DNA from: Asaia siamensis
GTDB taxonomy: Bacteria; Pseudomonadota; Alphaproteobacteria; Acetobacterales; Acetobacteraceae
NCBI RefSeq assembly: GCF_014635085.1
Contig: NZ_BMCH01000002.1
Location: forward strand, 310,001 to 374,000
Length of the DNA stretch: 64,000 bases
Reading direction: 5' to 3'
A model generated the notes under the pieces. The model made no database searches, was not told where the DNA came from, and saw only the letters and a list, made by a program, of their open reading frames with translations. The position numbers were made by a program, and so were the translations under genes. This document shows positions 42,483 to 51,913 of this stretch, piece by piece. Each line of letters starts with the position of its first letter. The stretch's first letter is position 1.

Positions 42483-43808
42483 TCAGGGGCGACCGATCGA
42501 GCGATAGGTAAAGCCCGCAGCCCTCAGGGTCGTCGGGTCCCAAATATTGCGGAAATCAGCAATCACGGCACCACGCATCGCGGCTTTCAGCTTGGACGGG
42601 GCAATGGCGCGGAACTCGTTCCATTCCGTCAGCACGACCAGCGCGTCGGCGCCGGTAGCGGCTTCCTGCGCCGAGTTGGCATAGATCACGCTCTCGGGCA
42701 GGAGCGGGCGGGCGGGCTTCATGCCTTCAGGATCGAAAGCCTGGATGGTGGCCCCTTCCTCGATCAGGCGCTGGATCAGAGGGAGTGACGATGCCTCGCG
42801 CATGTCATCGGTGTCGGGTTTGAACGTCAGCCCCAGAATGGCAATGGTCTTGCCCTTGACCGTGCCTTCGCACAGGGCGATCACGCGCTCGGCCATGGCA
42901 GCCTTGCGGGCTTCGTTGATCGCAACCGTTGCCTCGACCAGAAGCGAGGGGCTGCCTGCATCGCGGGCGATGGCTGTCAGGGCGCGTGTGTCCTTGGGGA
43001 AGCATGAGCCGCCATAACCAGGCCCGGCATGGAGAAACTTGCGCCCGATGCGCTGATCGAGCCCCATGCCTCGCGCGACATCATGAATATTGCCGCCCAC
43101 TTTCTCGCACAGATCGGCCATTTCATTGATGAAGGTGACCTTCATGGCGAGAAAGGCATTGGCGGCATATTTGGTGAGTTCTGCGGTCTCGAGCCCCGTC
43201 ATGACGATGGGCGTCTCGATAAGATAGAGCGGGCGATAAAGCTGGTGCATCAGGGCGCGGGCATTGGCACCGCCATCGGTGGCCGTATCGTCGATGCCGA
43301 TGATCACGCGATCGGGCCGCATGAAATCGCCGATGGCATTTCCCTCGCGCAGGAATTCCGGGTTGGAGGCCACGCTGAAGGACAGGTCAGGACGCTCTTC
43401 ACGCAGGATGCGGGCCACTTCGCGTCCGGTGCCGACAGGCACGGTCGATTTGGTGACAACCAGCAGACCCTTGCGGGCATGGCGGGCAATCTGCCGTGTC
43501 GCTTCGTACACATAGGTCAGATCGGCATGGCCATCGCCACGGCGCGTCGGCGTGCCGACCGCGATGAACACGGCATCGACCGTGTCGATGGCGCTGTCGA
43601 GCGCATCGGTAAAGCTCAGGCGACCAGCCGCAACATTGGCCGAGACGATCTTGTCGAGACCGGGTTCATAGATGGGAATGGCACCAGCCCTGAGTGCGGC
43701 CAGCTTGTCCTGATCCGCTTCGACAATCACGACCTCGGTGCCGAATTCCGCAAAGCAGGCGCCGGAAACCAGTCCGACATAACCGCCGCCAATCATCGCT
43801 ATGCGCAT
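42483..43808 (-). CDS. ugd: UDP-glucose 6-dehydrogenase
   Basis: A 441-residue enzyme with MRIAMIGGGYVGLVSGACFA (NAD site), TKSTVPVGTG, the catalytic Cys in GPGYGGSCFPKDTRAL, and FKPDTDDMREASSL. It oxidises UDP-glucose to UDP-glucuronate for exopolysaccharide or LPS. Start 43808 is the Met beginning the Rossmann motif; an upstream frame extension is not conserved. A single-gene unit here; no sugar-transfer genes adjoin it. Confidence 0.95.
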   Translation of the reverse strand: MRIAMIGGGYVGLVSGACFAEFGTEVVIVEADQDKLAALRAGAIPIYEPGLDKIVSANVAAGRLSFTDALDSAIDTVDAVFIAVGTPTRRGDGHADLTYVYEATRQIARHARKGLLVVTKSTVPVGTGREVARILREERPDLSFSVASNPEFLREGNAIGDFMRPDRVIIGIDDTATDGGANARALMHQLYRPLYLIETPIVMTGLETAELTKYAANAFLAMKVTFINEMADLCEKVGGNIHDVARGMGLDQRIGRKFLHAGPGYGGSCFPKDTRALTAIARDAGSPSLLVEATVAINEARKAAMAERVIALCEGTVKGKTIAILGLTFKPDTDDMREASSLPLIQRLIEEGATIQAFDPEGMKPARPLLPESVIYANSAQEAATGADALVVLTEWNEFRAIAPSKLKAAMRGAVIADFRNIWDPTTLRAAGFTYRSIGRP

Positions 43809-43910
43809 GTGATCTCTTATCCTGTGCGAACTCTCTTTGTGCAGGGCGTAGCCCAAACCGGGCACGGGATAAAGCGTGCGGGAGCGAAAGCGGATAGCGG
43901 TCTGTCAGGC

Positions 43911-44555
43911 TTACGGCGCAGATTCAGGGCCTGACCCTGGCTGTTTAGGGAAATGCGAGACATCGAACATGAGGAAATCATAGCCGGTGTGCCGGTCGAT
44001 CATCAGACTGACAAGGCCTGATGGTGCGTCGGGTGAGGGTAGGAACTCGAAGCTCTTGATCCTTCTGGCTCCGGAGATGATGAGCGGAATGCGCCGCATG
44101 GTCGGATCGTGGGGCCTGATGGAGACAATTTCGTGGTCGGTCTCTCGATCGAGGCAGATATCGGCTGTTGTCGAGATGTCGCGGCAACGCCTGTTCTCAC
44201 CATGATCGTCGTGTGCGGGGTTAAACGGTCTGCCGGTCCCTTTGAGGGCTAATCCCTGCGGAGTGAGTTTAAAGAGCTCGCGGTAACGCGTCATGAAAAG
44301 ACCCGCATTGAACCAGATGATATCGGGAACGCAGGTGTTGAAATCGAGATGAAATACAGGGTGTAGTGCCGCCGCCTTGAGCGTGCTTTTCTGGCCCGGA
44401 TACTCGTTGGTTTTTTCACTGGTCAGTCGGGTGCCTGACATAACCTCCTGAGGATTGACGCAGTCTGGCAAAGGACTGGCCTGTATCCGGGCTGGCATTA
44501 TAAAAATTGCGATTATTATTGAAAAAATAAACGCTAATTTTATTTTATAATTCAT
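43911..44555 (-). CDS. Hypothetical exported protein, AT-rich 5' end
   Basis: A 214-residue protein with a clear signal peptide (MNYKIKLAFIFSIIIAIFIM, cleaved near IQAS). The mature part has four Cys (SPLPDC, NTC, RRC, DIC), giving possible disulfides, and ends with a Pro-rich tail. The first 60 bases are AT-rich while the 3' half matches the genome, so the 5' region may be of recent or distinct origin. No family recognised. A TATAAT-like box lies upstream at 44593-44598 on the minus strand. Confidence 0.6.
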   Translation of the reverse strand: MNYKIKLAFIFSIIIAIFIMPARIQASPLPDCVNPQEVMSGTRLTSEKTNEYPGQKSTLKAAALHPVFHLDFNTCVPDIIWFNAGLFMTRYRELFKLTPQGLALKGTGRPFNPAHDDHGENRRCRDISTTADICLDRETDHEIVSIRPHDPTMRRIPLIISGARRIKSFEFLPSPDAPSGLVSLMIDRHTGYDFLMFDVSHFPKQPGSGPESAP

Positions 44556-44915
44556 ATTCTTCTCTTATGATTATTTTACAAAACCATGATAAATTATATT
44601 GTATTTTTATATTTTTCTGCGTTGTGGTGCGATCAATTTCGAGCTGGCCATCCGTAGTGTCTCTACCTACCTGTGATCCTGTGCGGCGACGTTCCCTGAT
44701 ACGCAAGACAAACGGTGACGAGGCACGACATGCCTGGCCGTGAGGTGAGGCTGCCACACAAACCCGTTACAGCCTGGGCGCAGGCAAGGTCAGTGCGAAA
44801 ACGCCGGTTGCCTTTCGGGCAGGGGAGGAGGAGAAGGGATTTCTATGTCTGACAGACACGACTCCCCCTGAGAAACCGGGCCTTGCCCTCTTTCGGGTGA
44901 TGACCAGCGCGTACC
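44556..44915. other. Intergenic region with AT-rich promoter-like half
   Basis: 360 bases between the divergent exported-protein gene and the MFS exporter. The first 90 bases are strongly AT-rich and contain a minus-strand TATAAT (44593-44598). The rest has normal composition and no gene I can support; a 70-codon frame at 44545-44757 has no coding features. Confidence 0.5.
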
Positions 44916-46214
44916 ATGCGCGTTCGGCATGTTTTCGTGTCTCGACGGCCAAGACTGATTGGACCCGGTTTTCCCGTGCTGACCTCATCGCCTCATCCCG
45001 CCATACGCTTTTCAACCGGGCAGATCATTCTGCTCGGGCTCGTCAGTACGATCGGTCCGATCTCGACCGATATGTATCTGCCAGCCTTCCCCCAGCTCGA
45101 GCGCGATCTGGGTCAGGGGCCCGGCTCGGCACAGCTCACACTTGCTGCGTGGTTCATCGGGCTTGCCATCGGGCAGTTCTGCCTGGGGCCGCTTTCCGAC
45201 CGCTTCGGGCGACACAAGCCCATGGTGGCCGGGCTTGCCATCTATGTTCTGGCAACCATCGCTCTGGCGACGACCGGCTCCTACTGGTCATTCTGCCTGT
45301 TGCGTCTGGTTGCGGCTCTTGGTGGCGCCATTACCAGCGTGATTCCCCGTGCCATCGTGCGCGACGTCGCCACGGGGCATGAAGCGGTGAAGCTCATGTC
45401 GCAACTGACCCTTGTTTTTGGCGTGGGGCCCATTCTGGCGCCAACACTGGGCAGTATCTTTCTGGCTTTTGGAAGCTGGCGCCTGATTTTCTGGGCTGGA
45501 GCTGTCGCGGCCGCGTTGCTTGCGGTGTTGTGGCTGGTGGTCATGCCAGAGACCCTGCCGGAAGAACGACGCTATGCCCTGCCGCCTATCGAAATTCTGC
45601 GTCGCTACCTCAGTCTGGTGCGTGAGCCGGTCTTCATGTCGTCGGCCACGCTGTCGAGCTTCAGCACTTTCGTGATGTTCGCCTATCTCTCCAACGCGCC
45701 GCTTCTGTTCGAGCATCTGCTGGGCTTCACGCCACGGGCCTTTGCCATCTTTTTTGGCATCAATGCGGGCGGATTCATTCTGGCGACACAGATCAATGGG
45801 CGTCTGTCGCATCGCTTCAAATTTACTTCGGTCATGCAGGGCGGCCTCGTGGCCTGCCTTGTTTCGGGGCTGGTCCTGCTGGCAGTCAGTGCGAGCCATG
45901 TCGTGGGGCAGAATGACCCTTGGCCGCTTTGCGCCCTGATCATCACCACCACCTTCACGCTCGGTTTCATCGGCCCCAATGCCAATGTTCTGGCATTGAC
46001 GCATCATGGCCATCAGGCGGGGGCAGCCTCGGCCCTGCTTGGCACGATGGCATTCGCCATTGGCGGGTCGAGCGGTATTTTGATGGCGGCCCTCCCGCCC
46101 GGGAAACTGAGTTCGACCGCCTTCGGTATGCTGGCTGGCATTCTGGGTACGGTTCTGTGCAATTTCTGGCGTCGTGCGGCGGAAAAACGCCAGATGCCCC
46201 AGCGCGATCTGTGA
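44916..46214 (+). CDS. Bcr/CflA-type MFS drug exporter
   Basis: A 432-residue 12-helix transporter. ILLGLVSTIGPISTDMYLPAFPQL is the helix-1 signature of the Bcr/CflA group, and GPLSDRFGRHKPMVAG is the MFS loop-2 motif. It exports drugs or metabolites with protons. The ATG at 44916 adds about 35 residues before helix 1; a GTG at 44976 would give the length usual in this group and is a good alternative start. No regulator is adjacent. Confidence 0.9.
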   Translation: MRVRHVFVSRRPRLIGPGFPVLTSSPHPAIRFSTGQIILLGLVSTIGPISTDMYLPAFPQLERDLGQGPGSAQLTLAAWFIGLAIGQFCLGPLSDRFGRHKPMVAGLAIYVLATIALATTGSYWSFCLLRLVAALGGAITSVIPRAIVRDVATGHEAVKLMSQLTLVFGVGPILAPTLGSIFLAFGSWRLIFWAGAVAAALLAVLWLVVMPETLPEERRYALPPIEILRRYLSLVREPVFMSSATLSSFSTFVMFAYLSNAPLLFEHLLGFTPRAFAIFFGINAGGFILATQINGRLSHRFKFTSVMQGGLVACLVSGLVLLAVSASHVVGQNDPWPLCALIITTTFTLGFIGPNANVLALTHHGHQAGAASALLGTMAFAIGGSSGILMAALPPGKLSSTAFGMLAGILGTVLCNFWRRAAEKRQMPQRDL

Positions 46215-46437
46215 ACGTCTGTCACTCGCGGAGCTGATTGGCTGCGTCGGGCAGTGGCCTTGTTTCGGGTGTTGAGCCATCCCGGATGCGTGGAGAGAAG
46301 CGCCACCTGAGGACAGGGCTCCGATGCCTTGCGTTTAAAGCTCATGCCATGGGGCAGCGCTTCGAACGTGGAATGAGGGCGCCCGGAAAAGCCGTATCGC
46401 CCACCTACTGTTTCTGAAAAAATGTGGTCACCGATGA

Positions 46438-46461
46438 GAGGGGCAAAAAATACCGCCCCTC
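46438..46461 (-). terminator. Hairpin downstream of the shikimate-dehydrogenase-like gene
   Basis: GAGGGGC and GCCCCTC form a perfect 7-bp stem with a 10-base loop, 29 bases past the minus-strand stop. It could serve the gene to its right or the MFS gene to its left. Confidence 0.45.
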
Positions 46462-46489
46462 ACGGCACTGGTCTGCTTCCGAAAAAGGC

Positions 46490-47347
46490 TCAGTCCTGCA
46501 CGCCGAAGATATCGGCCAGCGTTTTTTCCATGACCTCAGGATCGAGCTTGGCGCCTACGACCAGTTCAGCACCGATTATTCCCTGATTGACCAGCATGCC
46601 GAGACCATCGAGCGTCCTGCAGCCCTGCTTTCTGGCCTCGCGCAGAAATCTGGTCATGGGCGGGTTGGGAATGACATCGGCCACGATGGCCGCATGACCC
46701 AGCGAGCCGGTATCGACGGGGGGCAGCGCATCAGCATCGCCCAGGCCGATCGAGGTCGCGTTGATAAGCACATCGATACCTTCGGGGATGCTTAGCCCCT
46801 CAGGCCAGCCCTGAGCCTCGGCCTGGCATTCGGTATGTTTCGCCAGAAGTTCGGCAATGGCCTGCGCCTTCTCGATGCTGCGATTGGCAATGGTGATATG
46901 GCGCGCACCGGCAAGAGCCAGTTCGACGGCGATGGCGCGCGCGGCCCCACCGGCCCCGAGGAGGAAAATGGTTTTTCCTTTCGGGTCGGCCAGCTTGCGC
47001 AGCGAAGCAAGAAAGCCTTTCCCGTCTGTGTTGTTGCCGGTCAGCTTGCCATCACGGATCTGCACGCAATTGACCGCGCCAATGATTTTGGCCGATTCCG
47101 CAAGCTCGTCGAGATGGTCGATGACGGCAATCTTGTGAGGGATGGAGCAGTTGAACCCGGCCCATTCCATGGCCTTTGCCCCGGCAATCGCTGCGGCGAG
47201 ATTATCGGGCTTCACATCGCAATTGATATAGCGGGCATCGATGCCAGCCTTGGCATAGCCTGCCTCCATCATGGCGACTGTCGGGTTTTTGGCACAGGGC
47301 GTTGAGAAAGAGCCGGTCAGGATGGAGCGGAAGGAACGGTCTGTCAT
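46490..47347 (-). CDS. Shikimate/quinate dehydrogenase-like protein
   Basis: A 285-residue enzyme of the AroE fold: substrate-site TGSFSTPCAKNP, catalytic Lys in GFNCSIPHKIAV, NNTDGKGF, the NAD(P) loop FLLGAGGAARAIAVELALAG with NRS (an NADP-preferring Asn-Arg pattern), and C-terminal GLGMLVNQGIIGAELVVG. It reduces 3-dehydroshikimate, or oxidises quinate/shikimate. A perfect 20-bp palindrome lies 37 bases upstream, which is unusual for housekeeping aroE and suggests an inducible variant. Confidence 0.85.
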   Translation of the reverse strand: MTDRSFRSILTGSFSTPCAKNPTVAMMEAGYAKAGIDARYINCDVKPDNLAAAIAGAKAMEWAGFNCSIPHKIAVIDHLDELAESAKIIGAVNCVQIRDGKLTGNNTDGKGFLASLRKLADPKGKTIFLLGAGGAARAIAVELALAGARHITIANRSIEKAQAIAELLAKHTECQAEAQGWPEGLSIPEGIDVLINATSIGLGDADALPPVDTGSLGHAAIVADVIPNPPMTRFLREARKQGCRTLDGLGMLVNQGIIGAELVVGAKLDPEVMEKTLADIFGVQD

Positions 47348-47383
47348 GCGGGGCCTCCTGGGCAGAGCGGGGCAAGGTCAGAA

Positions 47384-47403
47384 TATTGCATAGCTATGCA
47401 ATA
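47384..47403. promoter_or_regulatory. Perfect 20-bp palindrome upstream of the AroE-like gene (operator)
   Basis: TATTGCATAGCTATGCAATA is perfectly symmetric and lies 37 bases before the ATG at 47347. It is a likely operator for an unidentified regulator; the LacI-family gene at 47553 is the nearest candidate. Confidence 0.6.
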
Positions 47404-47552
47404 AAGCGGGCAGAGGAGCAATGGTTGCGTCAGGCAATCAGGAGGGCAGACTGAAAAGCCCCTTCAGGCGCCCGCATATCGGGCCTGCAAGGCGCTGTAT
47501 TCACGCATCACGGCATGTTGCTGCGGTGAGGTCGGCTCGCATGTCCCGCCAG

Positions 47553-48560
47553 TCAGACGGGTTTTTCCGTGCTGCGCCGAAGCACCAGAGTCGCGTCGAT
47601 GACGCTGGTTTCGGAAAGGCGCTCCTCCGGGCTTGCCAGAGATCGGGTCAGGATATCGAGAGCCGCAGCCACCAAGGCATCGGGACGCTGGTCGAAACTG
47701 CTCAGCTGATAGCCGTGCCAGGCCGATTGCGGGATATTGTCATAGCCGATCACCATGATGTCCTCGGGACAGGAAAAACCTGTGCGATCGCGCAAGGCGT
47801 CGAGTGCGCCACATCCCATCAGATCATTGCTGCAGAACAATCCGTCAGGTCGATGGCCGTCGGCGAGCGCTGTCGTGATCGCATCGAACCCGCTCTGATA
47901 GCTGTCATCGCCGCCCAGCATCGTCACTTCCATGCCAGATTCAGCGCAGCCTTCAAGAAAACCCGCTTTTCTTGCCTGAGAGGCCGCATTGCGGTCGGGG
48001 CCGCCCAGCCAGAAGGGTTGTCTGACCTGTTTTTCGGCCATCATGTGCGCCACGCGGCGCCCGGATTCCCTGTTATTCGAGCGCACTGACGAGACGCCCG
48101 GTCCTGTCAGGGGGGAGTTGAACGCAATGACAGGTATGGCAAGCGCCGAGAGAGCGGCAGCCGTTTTTTCCGACCCTATGGCGAGTGCCGTGACAAGGGC
48201 ATCCACGCGATATCCGGCAAGCTGGTCAATAGCGGCGTCGAGGGTGACGGTGTCGATGACCTGCACCAGCAGAACCTGAAACCCGGCGTCGCGAATACCC
48301 GACGAAAGCTGTTCAAGAGCCGAGCCGTAAAGCGGATTGCGCAACCCGCCCACGATAATGCCGATCATACCCGAGCGCCCCGTCAGCATAATCGAAGGGA
48401 TGCGGTTGGGGCGGTAATTCAGCGTTTCCGCTGCCCGGAACACCCGTTCCTTGGTGGCGGGCGCAATGCTGGCCGTTGAGGAAAAAGCCCTCGAAACGGC
48501 CGATTGCGAAACGCCTGCAAGGCGGGCAACATCGATGGAAGTGACTATACGCTTGGTCAT
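47553..48560 (-). CDS. LacI-family transcriptional regulator
   Basis: A 335-residue protein with the N-terminal LacI HTH (TSIDVARLAGVSQSAVSRAF, then hinge region ETLNYRPN) and a periplasmic-binding-like sensor domain. The ligand is probably a sugar or polyol. It lies upstream of the AroE-like gene on the same strand with a 205-base gap holding a 20-bp palindrome. The C-terminus (ETSVIDATLVLRRSTEKPV) is usual for the GntR/LacI group. Confidence 0.92.
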   Translation of the reverse strand: MTKRIVTSIDVARLAGVSQSAVSRAFSSTASIAPATKERVFRAAETLNYRPNRIPSIMLTGRSGMIGIIVGGLRNPLYGSALEQLSSGIRDAGFQVLLVQVIDTVTLDAAIDQLAGYRVDALVTALAIGSEKTAAALSALAIPVIAFNSPLTGPGVSSVRSNNRESGRRVAHMMAEKQVRQPFWLGGPDRNAASQARKAGFLEGCAESGMEVTMLGGDDSYQSGFDAITTALADGHRPDGLFCSNDLMGCGALDALRDRTGFSCPEDIMVIGYDNIPQSAWHGYQLSSFDQRPDALVAAALDILTRSLASPEERLSETSVIDATLVLRRSTEKPV

Positions 48561-48618
48561 GGCGTCATGATGCCACGAATGATCATGGTCAGGCGATCAC
48601 AGCCTTGCGGTCGGGCGT

Positions 48619-49152
48619 TCAGTGATAGCGGCAGGGCTTGTTGATTTCCGGCGGGTTGGCCGACTGGATGACAAGCAGTGTCACCTCGTCATCGCCGACA
48701 TTCCCGGCATCGTGGCCCTTCTTGCCCTTGTATGGGCCATCGGCCATGGGGTGCACATCCTGATCCTCACCAAAGAGGATATCGCCCGGGCCCATTTCGA
48801 CGCGTGTGCCATCCATGGCGCGCACCCACCAGCGCCCCTTGAGCGGAATGATCCATTGCGGCTTCGGGTCAGGGTGCCAAGCGCCGTTCCAGTGCCTGGG
48901 CTGGACTGTCATCATGAGCGTCGCTGTCTGGGGCGCCATAGGATTCTGCCATTGCGGCCCGGCTGGCGGCGACATGCTCTTGAGAAAGAAATTCGAGACC
49001 GGACAGCGCGCTATATGGCTCACACCGTTCTCGTCGGTCCATAGATGCTGATAGCTGCGCAGCGGTTTTTCCGGTGGCTTTTCAGCAGCTTGCGTCAGAG
49101 CGGCTGCCGCAAGAAAGGCGAGCAGAAGCGGGAGAGGCCATAAATATTTCAT
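48619..49152 (-). CDS. Exported cupin-domain protein
   Basis: A 177-residue protein with a signal peptide (MKYLWPLPLLLAFLAAAALT, ending QAA). The cupin barrel is suggested by HWNGAWHPDPKPQWIIPLKG and VEMGPGDILFGEDQDVHPM, with His and acidic residues that could bind metal. Periplasmic cupins of this sort are of unknown activity. It is next to the LacI regulator and divergent from a hydrolase. The Met at 49170 would add six residues. Confidence 0.75.
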   Translation of the reverse strand: MKYLWPLPLLLAFLAAAALTQAAEKPPEKPLRSYQHLWTDENGVSHIARCPVSNFFLKSMSPPAGPQWQNPMAPQTATLMMTVQPRHWNGAWHPDPKPQWIIPLKGRWWVRAMDGTRVEMGPGDILFGEDQDVHPMADGPYKGKKGHDAGNVGDDEVTLLVIQSANPPEINKPCRYH

Positions 49153-49238
49153 TGATCTGACTCTCGACAATCGGGTTTCGGAAGGTCACATCCTTTTGAC
49201 TACGCCTCTGCCCGAAAATCGTTCCGAGAGCTTCAGTC

Positions 49239-50060
49239 TTGATCAGATATTCCGCGATCTTCCTTGCCTGCCTTGTCGCCGTCTATCTGCTCGTGGCGGG
49301 GTTTCTGTATATCCGGCAGGATAGTCTGGTCTTTCCGGCTGACTCAGCCCCTCTCGACGATCCCGCAGCGCTCATTCCCGGTGCGCGTATGGTGACGTTA
49401 CACAGTTCTGACGGACTCAATCTCAAGGCCTATTATCGGCCGCCTGCTGTCGGCGCCCCGATCCTGCTTTATCTGCATGGCAATGCCGGATCGATCACGT
49501 CACGCGCGCGCCGTTTTGCACTTCTGGCGCAGGGAGAGACAGGATTGCTGGCGGTCGAATATCGTGGCTATGGGGGCAATCCGGGGTCACCGAGTGAAGC
49601 GGGTCTCGTGCTTGATGCGGCGGCTGGCATGAATTTTCTGCGCAATCAGGGCATCGCACCAAACCAGATTATTCTCTACGGCGAGTCACTTGGCACGAAT
49701 GTCGCGTTGCGAACCGCGCTCGACTACCCGGCAGCGGGACTTGTGCTCGATGCGCCCTATACCAGCATCGCCGATGTGGCCTCGTCGCGTTACCCCTATA
49801 TGCCGGTCCATCTGCTGCTGAGAAACCAGTTCGACACGCTCAGTCGGGTCGCGGGTCTGAAAATGCCGCTTCTTGTCATGCGCACCCTGCGCGATGGCAC
49901 AGTGCCGCCAGCGCAGAGCCTCGCCGTTTTCAATGCGGCGCCAGAGCCGAAACAGATATGGACGACGCAACAGGGGGCGCATTCAACCCTGATCGAAAAT
50001 GGCGGTCTGGCTGTCGTGCAACGCTTCGTGCAGAAAGTCAGCCCGACCGAACTGCACTGA
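49239..50060 (+). CDS. Membrane-anchored alpha/beta hydrolase (BEM46/ABHD13-like)
   Basis: A 273-residue protein starting at a TTG (49239). The N-terminal helix (IFLACLVAVYLLVAGFLYIR) is a membrane anchor, with the hydrolase outside. The fold shows ILLYLHGNAGSITSRARR, the nucleophile GESLGTNVAL, a late acidic residue in MRTLRDGTVPP and a His in QGAHSTLIENGG. This group cleaves esters of uncertain type. There is no better ATG upstream. Confidence 0.83.
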   Translation: MIRYSAIFLACLVAVYLLVAGFLYIRQDSLVFPADSAPLDDPAALIPGARMVTLHSSDGLNLKAYYRPPAVGAPILLYLHGNAGSITSRARRFALLAQGETGLLAVEYRGYGGNPGSPSEAGLVLDAAAGMNFLRNQGIAPNQIILYGESLGTNVALRTALDYPAAGLVLDAPYTSIADVASSRYPYMPVHLLLRNQFDTLSRVAGLKMPLLVMRTLRDGTVPPAQSLAVFNAAPEPKQIWTTQQGAHSTLIENGGLAVVQRFVQKVSPTELH

Positions 50061-50133
50061 GCATGGTCGTTGAGGGGAGCCACCCCCTCTGCATCCTTCC
50101 CTGAGGGAAATCGTAGCGGTTTCTCTCTCTGGC

Positions 50134-51588
50134 TTACGGAATAGTTTTCAGCGCCGGGTAAAGCGCCCGATAGCGTGCATAGGCCTGACGATAGGGGCCG
50201 CTCAGGCGGTCATCCGGAGCAATGGAGGCCACACGCTCTGGCGGCAGGCACACAGCGCTGACATCTTCGCCAGTAACGGCGATGCGCGCCAGACGGGCTG
50301 CACCGAAGGCGCCTCCCTGCTCGCCATTGGCGAGGCGATGAAGGGTGACACCCAGCACGCTGGCAAGGATAGCCGTCCAGAGCGGGCTGCGTGAGCCGCC
50401 GCCGATTACATCGGCCTCGGTAATGACCGTGCCGGACTCGGCGAGGCCTTCGAGCGCATCGCGAAAGGAGAATGCAACGCCTTCCAATACGGCCTGGGTC
50501 ATCTCGGCGCGTGTCGTGTCCTGAGTGAGGCCGACGAATCCGCCCCGCACCGAGCCGTCATTATGGGGTGTGCGCTCCCCCGAGAGATAGGGCGCAAACA
50601 GAACGGGTGAGGGGGCCTCAGGGGCTTCTGGCAATTCGGCAAGCAGGGCTTTCTCATCCATGCCCGTCACGCGCGACCACCAGGCAAGAGAAGCCGCAGC
50701 AGACAAGGTGACACCCATCTGGTGCCATTGATTGGGCACGGCATGACAGAAGGAATGAATGGCGTGATTGCCGCCGGGGTGAAAGGAGTCGGTGGTGACC
50801 CAGACAACACCCGAAGTGCCAAGGGACAGAAACGCATCGCCCGTGTGAATGGCACCGAGTCCCACAGCACCAGCCGCATTATCGCCAGCGCCCCCGGCAA
50901 AGACGGGGGCTTCCTTCATGCCCCAGCGCGTGGTGAGTTCGGCATTCAGCGTGCCAGCTGCGTCAGTGCCCTCGCAGAGCGCCGGCATGGCGGCAAGGCG
51001 CAGATTGGAAGCTTCGAGCGCCGCGTCAGACCAGAGCCTGCGACCGGTATCGAGCCAGAGCGAGCCAGATGCATCCGACATGTCGTCAATCAGCGCGCCT
51101 GTCAGGCGAAAGCGCAGCCATGCCTTTGGAAGCACGACATGCGTGACCTTGGCAAAGACTTCAGGCTCGTGTCTGGCAACCCACAGCACCTTGGGCGCAG
51201 TAAAACCGGGCATGGCGATATTGCCGGTGATCTGGCGGCAGAGCGGAAAGCGATGTTCGAAAAGCGAGCATTCCGTTTCTGCCCGCGTGTCGTTCCAGAG
51301 CAGACAGGGGCGTAGTACGGCGCCGTCTTCACCTAGCAGAACAGCGCCATGCTGCTGGCCCGACAGACCAATGCCCCGCACAGCAGCGAGCGCTTCGGGG
51401 TGGCTGTCGCGCAGGGCATCCAGAGCCCGCAGGGTCGCTTCATACCAGTCATTCGGGTTCTGCTCGCTCCAGCCCGGATGCGGGCGGCTGACGCTCAGCT
51501 TTTCGGTATGAGCGGCGATGACCTGCTGGTTCTGATCGACCAGAACCGCCTTGATACCCGAAGTGCCGAGATCGATACCGAGATACAT
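50134..51588 (-). CDS. xylB: Xylulokinase
   Basis: A 484-residue FGGY-family kinase. MYLGIDLGTSGIKAVLVD is the N-terminal ATP loop, GLSGQQHGAVLL holds the substrate-site region with the catalytic Asp further on (AGAGDNAAGAVGLG), and IGGGSRSPLWTAI is in the C-terminal domain. It phosphorylates D-xylulose for the pentose phosphate pathway, consistent with polyol oxidation in this group. Start 51588 is the conserved Met; upstream in-frame codons add a non-family extension. Confidence 0.95.
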   Translation of the reverse strand: MYLGIDLGTSGIKAVLVDQNQQVIAAHTEKLSVSRPHPGWSEQNPNDWYEATLRALDALRDSHPEALAAVRGIGLSGQQHGAVLLGEDGAVLRPCLLWNDTRAETECSLFEHRFPLCRQITGNIAMPGFTAPKVLWVARHEPEVFAKVTHVVLPKAWLRFRLTGALIDDMSDASGSLWLDTGRRLWSDAALEASNLRLAAMPALCEGTDAAGTLNAELTTRWGMKEAPVFAGGAGDNAAGAVGLGAIHTGDAFLSLGTSGVVWVTTDSFHPGGNHAIHSFCHAVPNQWHQMGVTLSAAASLAWWSRVTGMDEKALLAELPEAPEAPSPVLFAPYLSGERTPHNDGSVRGGFVGLTQDTTRAEMTQAVLEGVAFSFRDALEGLAESGTVITEADVIGGGSRSPLWTAILASVLGVTLHRLANGEQGGAFGAARLARIAVTGEDVSAVCLPPERVASIAPDDRLSGPYRQAYARYRALYPALKTIP

Positions 51589-51913
51589 GGGGACAGGTCT
51601 TTCATGATGGTGGCGTGCGGGATCGCCCGGCAGAACAAAAGAGGCGCTTTCGCAAGGGGGCAGAGGCAGGCCCAGCATATGAGGCGCTCTCCGGTCAGAT
51701 GAAAGACCCCGTCATCAGACGATGTCGCGTCACAATCGGGTGAAATATCGGGCCGCCCGGCAGGAGATCCCGGGCAAACCCTGACAAATCATCCCCATGA
51801 TCCCCATTCTCTGGGTTTGGCGCGCGTGGTGCGTGGAGTAGGCACGCGGACTGTTCCTGTCTATGGTCGTTCGAGATGCTGCGCGACAGAAGTCCTAACG
51901 GGCAAAGGGAGAG
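51589..51913. other. Divergent intergenic region between xylB and odhB
   Basis: 325 bases with no supported gene. A hairpin (GCCCGG / CCGGGC with a 9-base loop at 51755-51775) is present. No clear promoter hexamers were recognised. Confidence 0.5.

Noticed and set aside
42483-44555. Exopolysaccharide cluster around ugd
   Set aside because: Only ugd is present; neighbours are not glycan genes.
44545-44757. 70-codon minus-strand frame
   Set aside because: No ribosome site, no motif, and it runs across the AT-rich promoter region.
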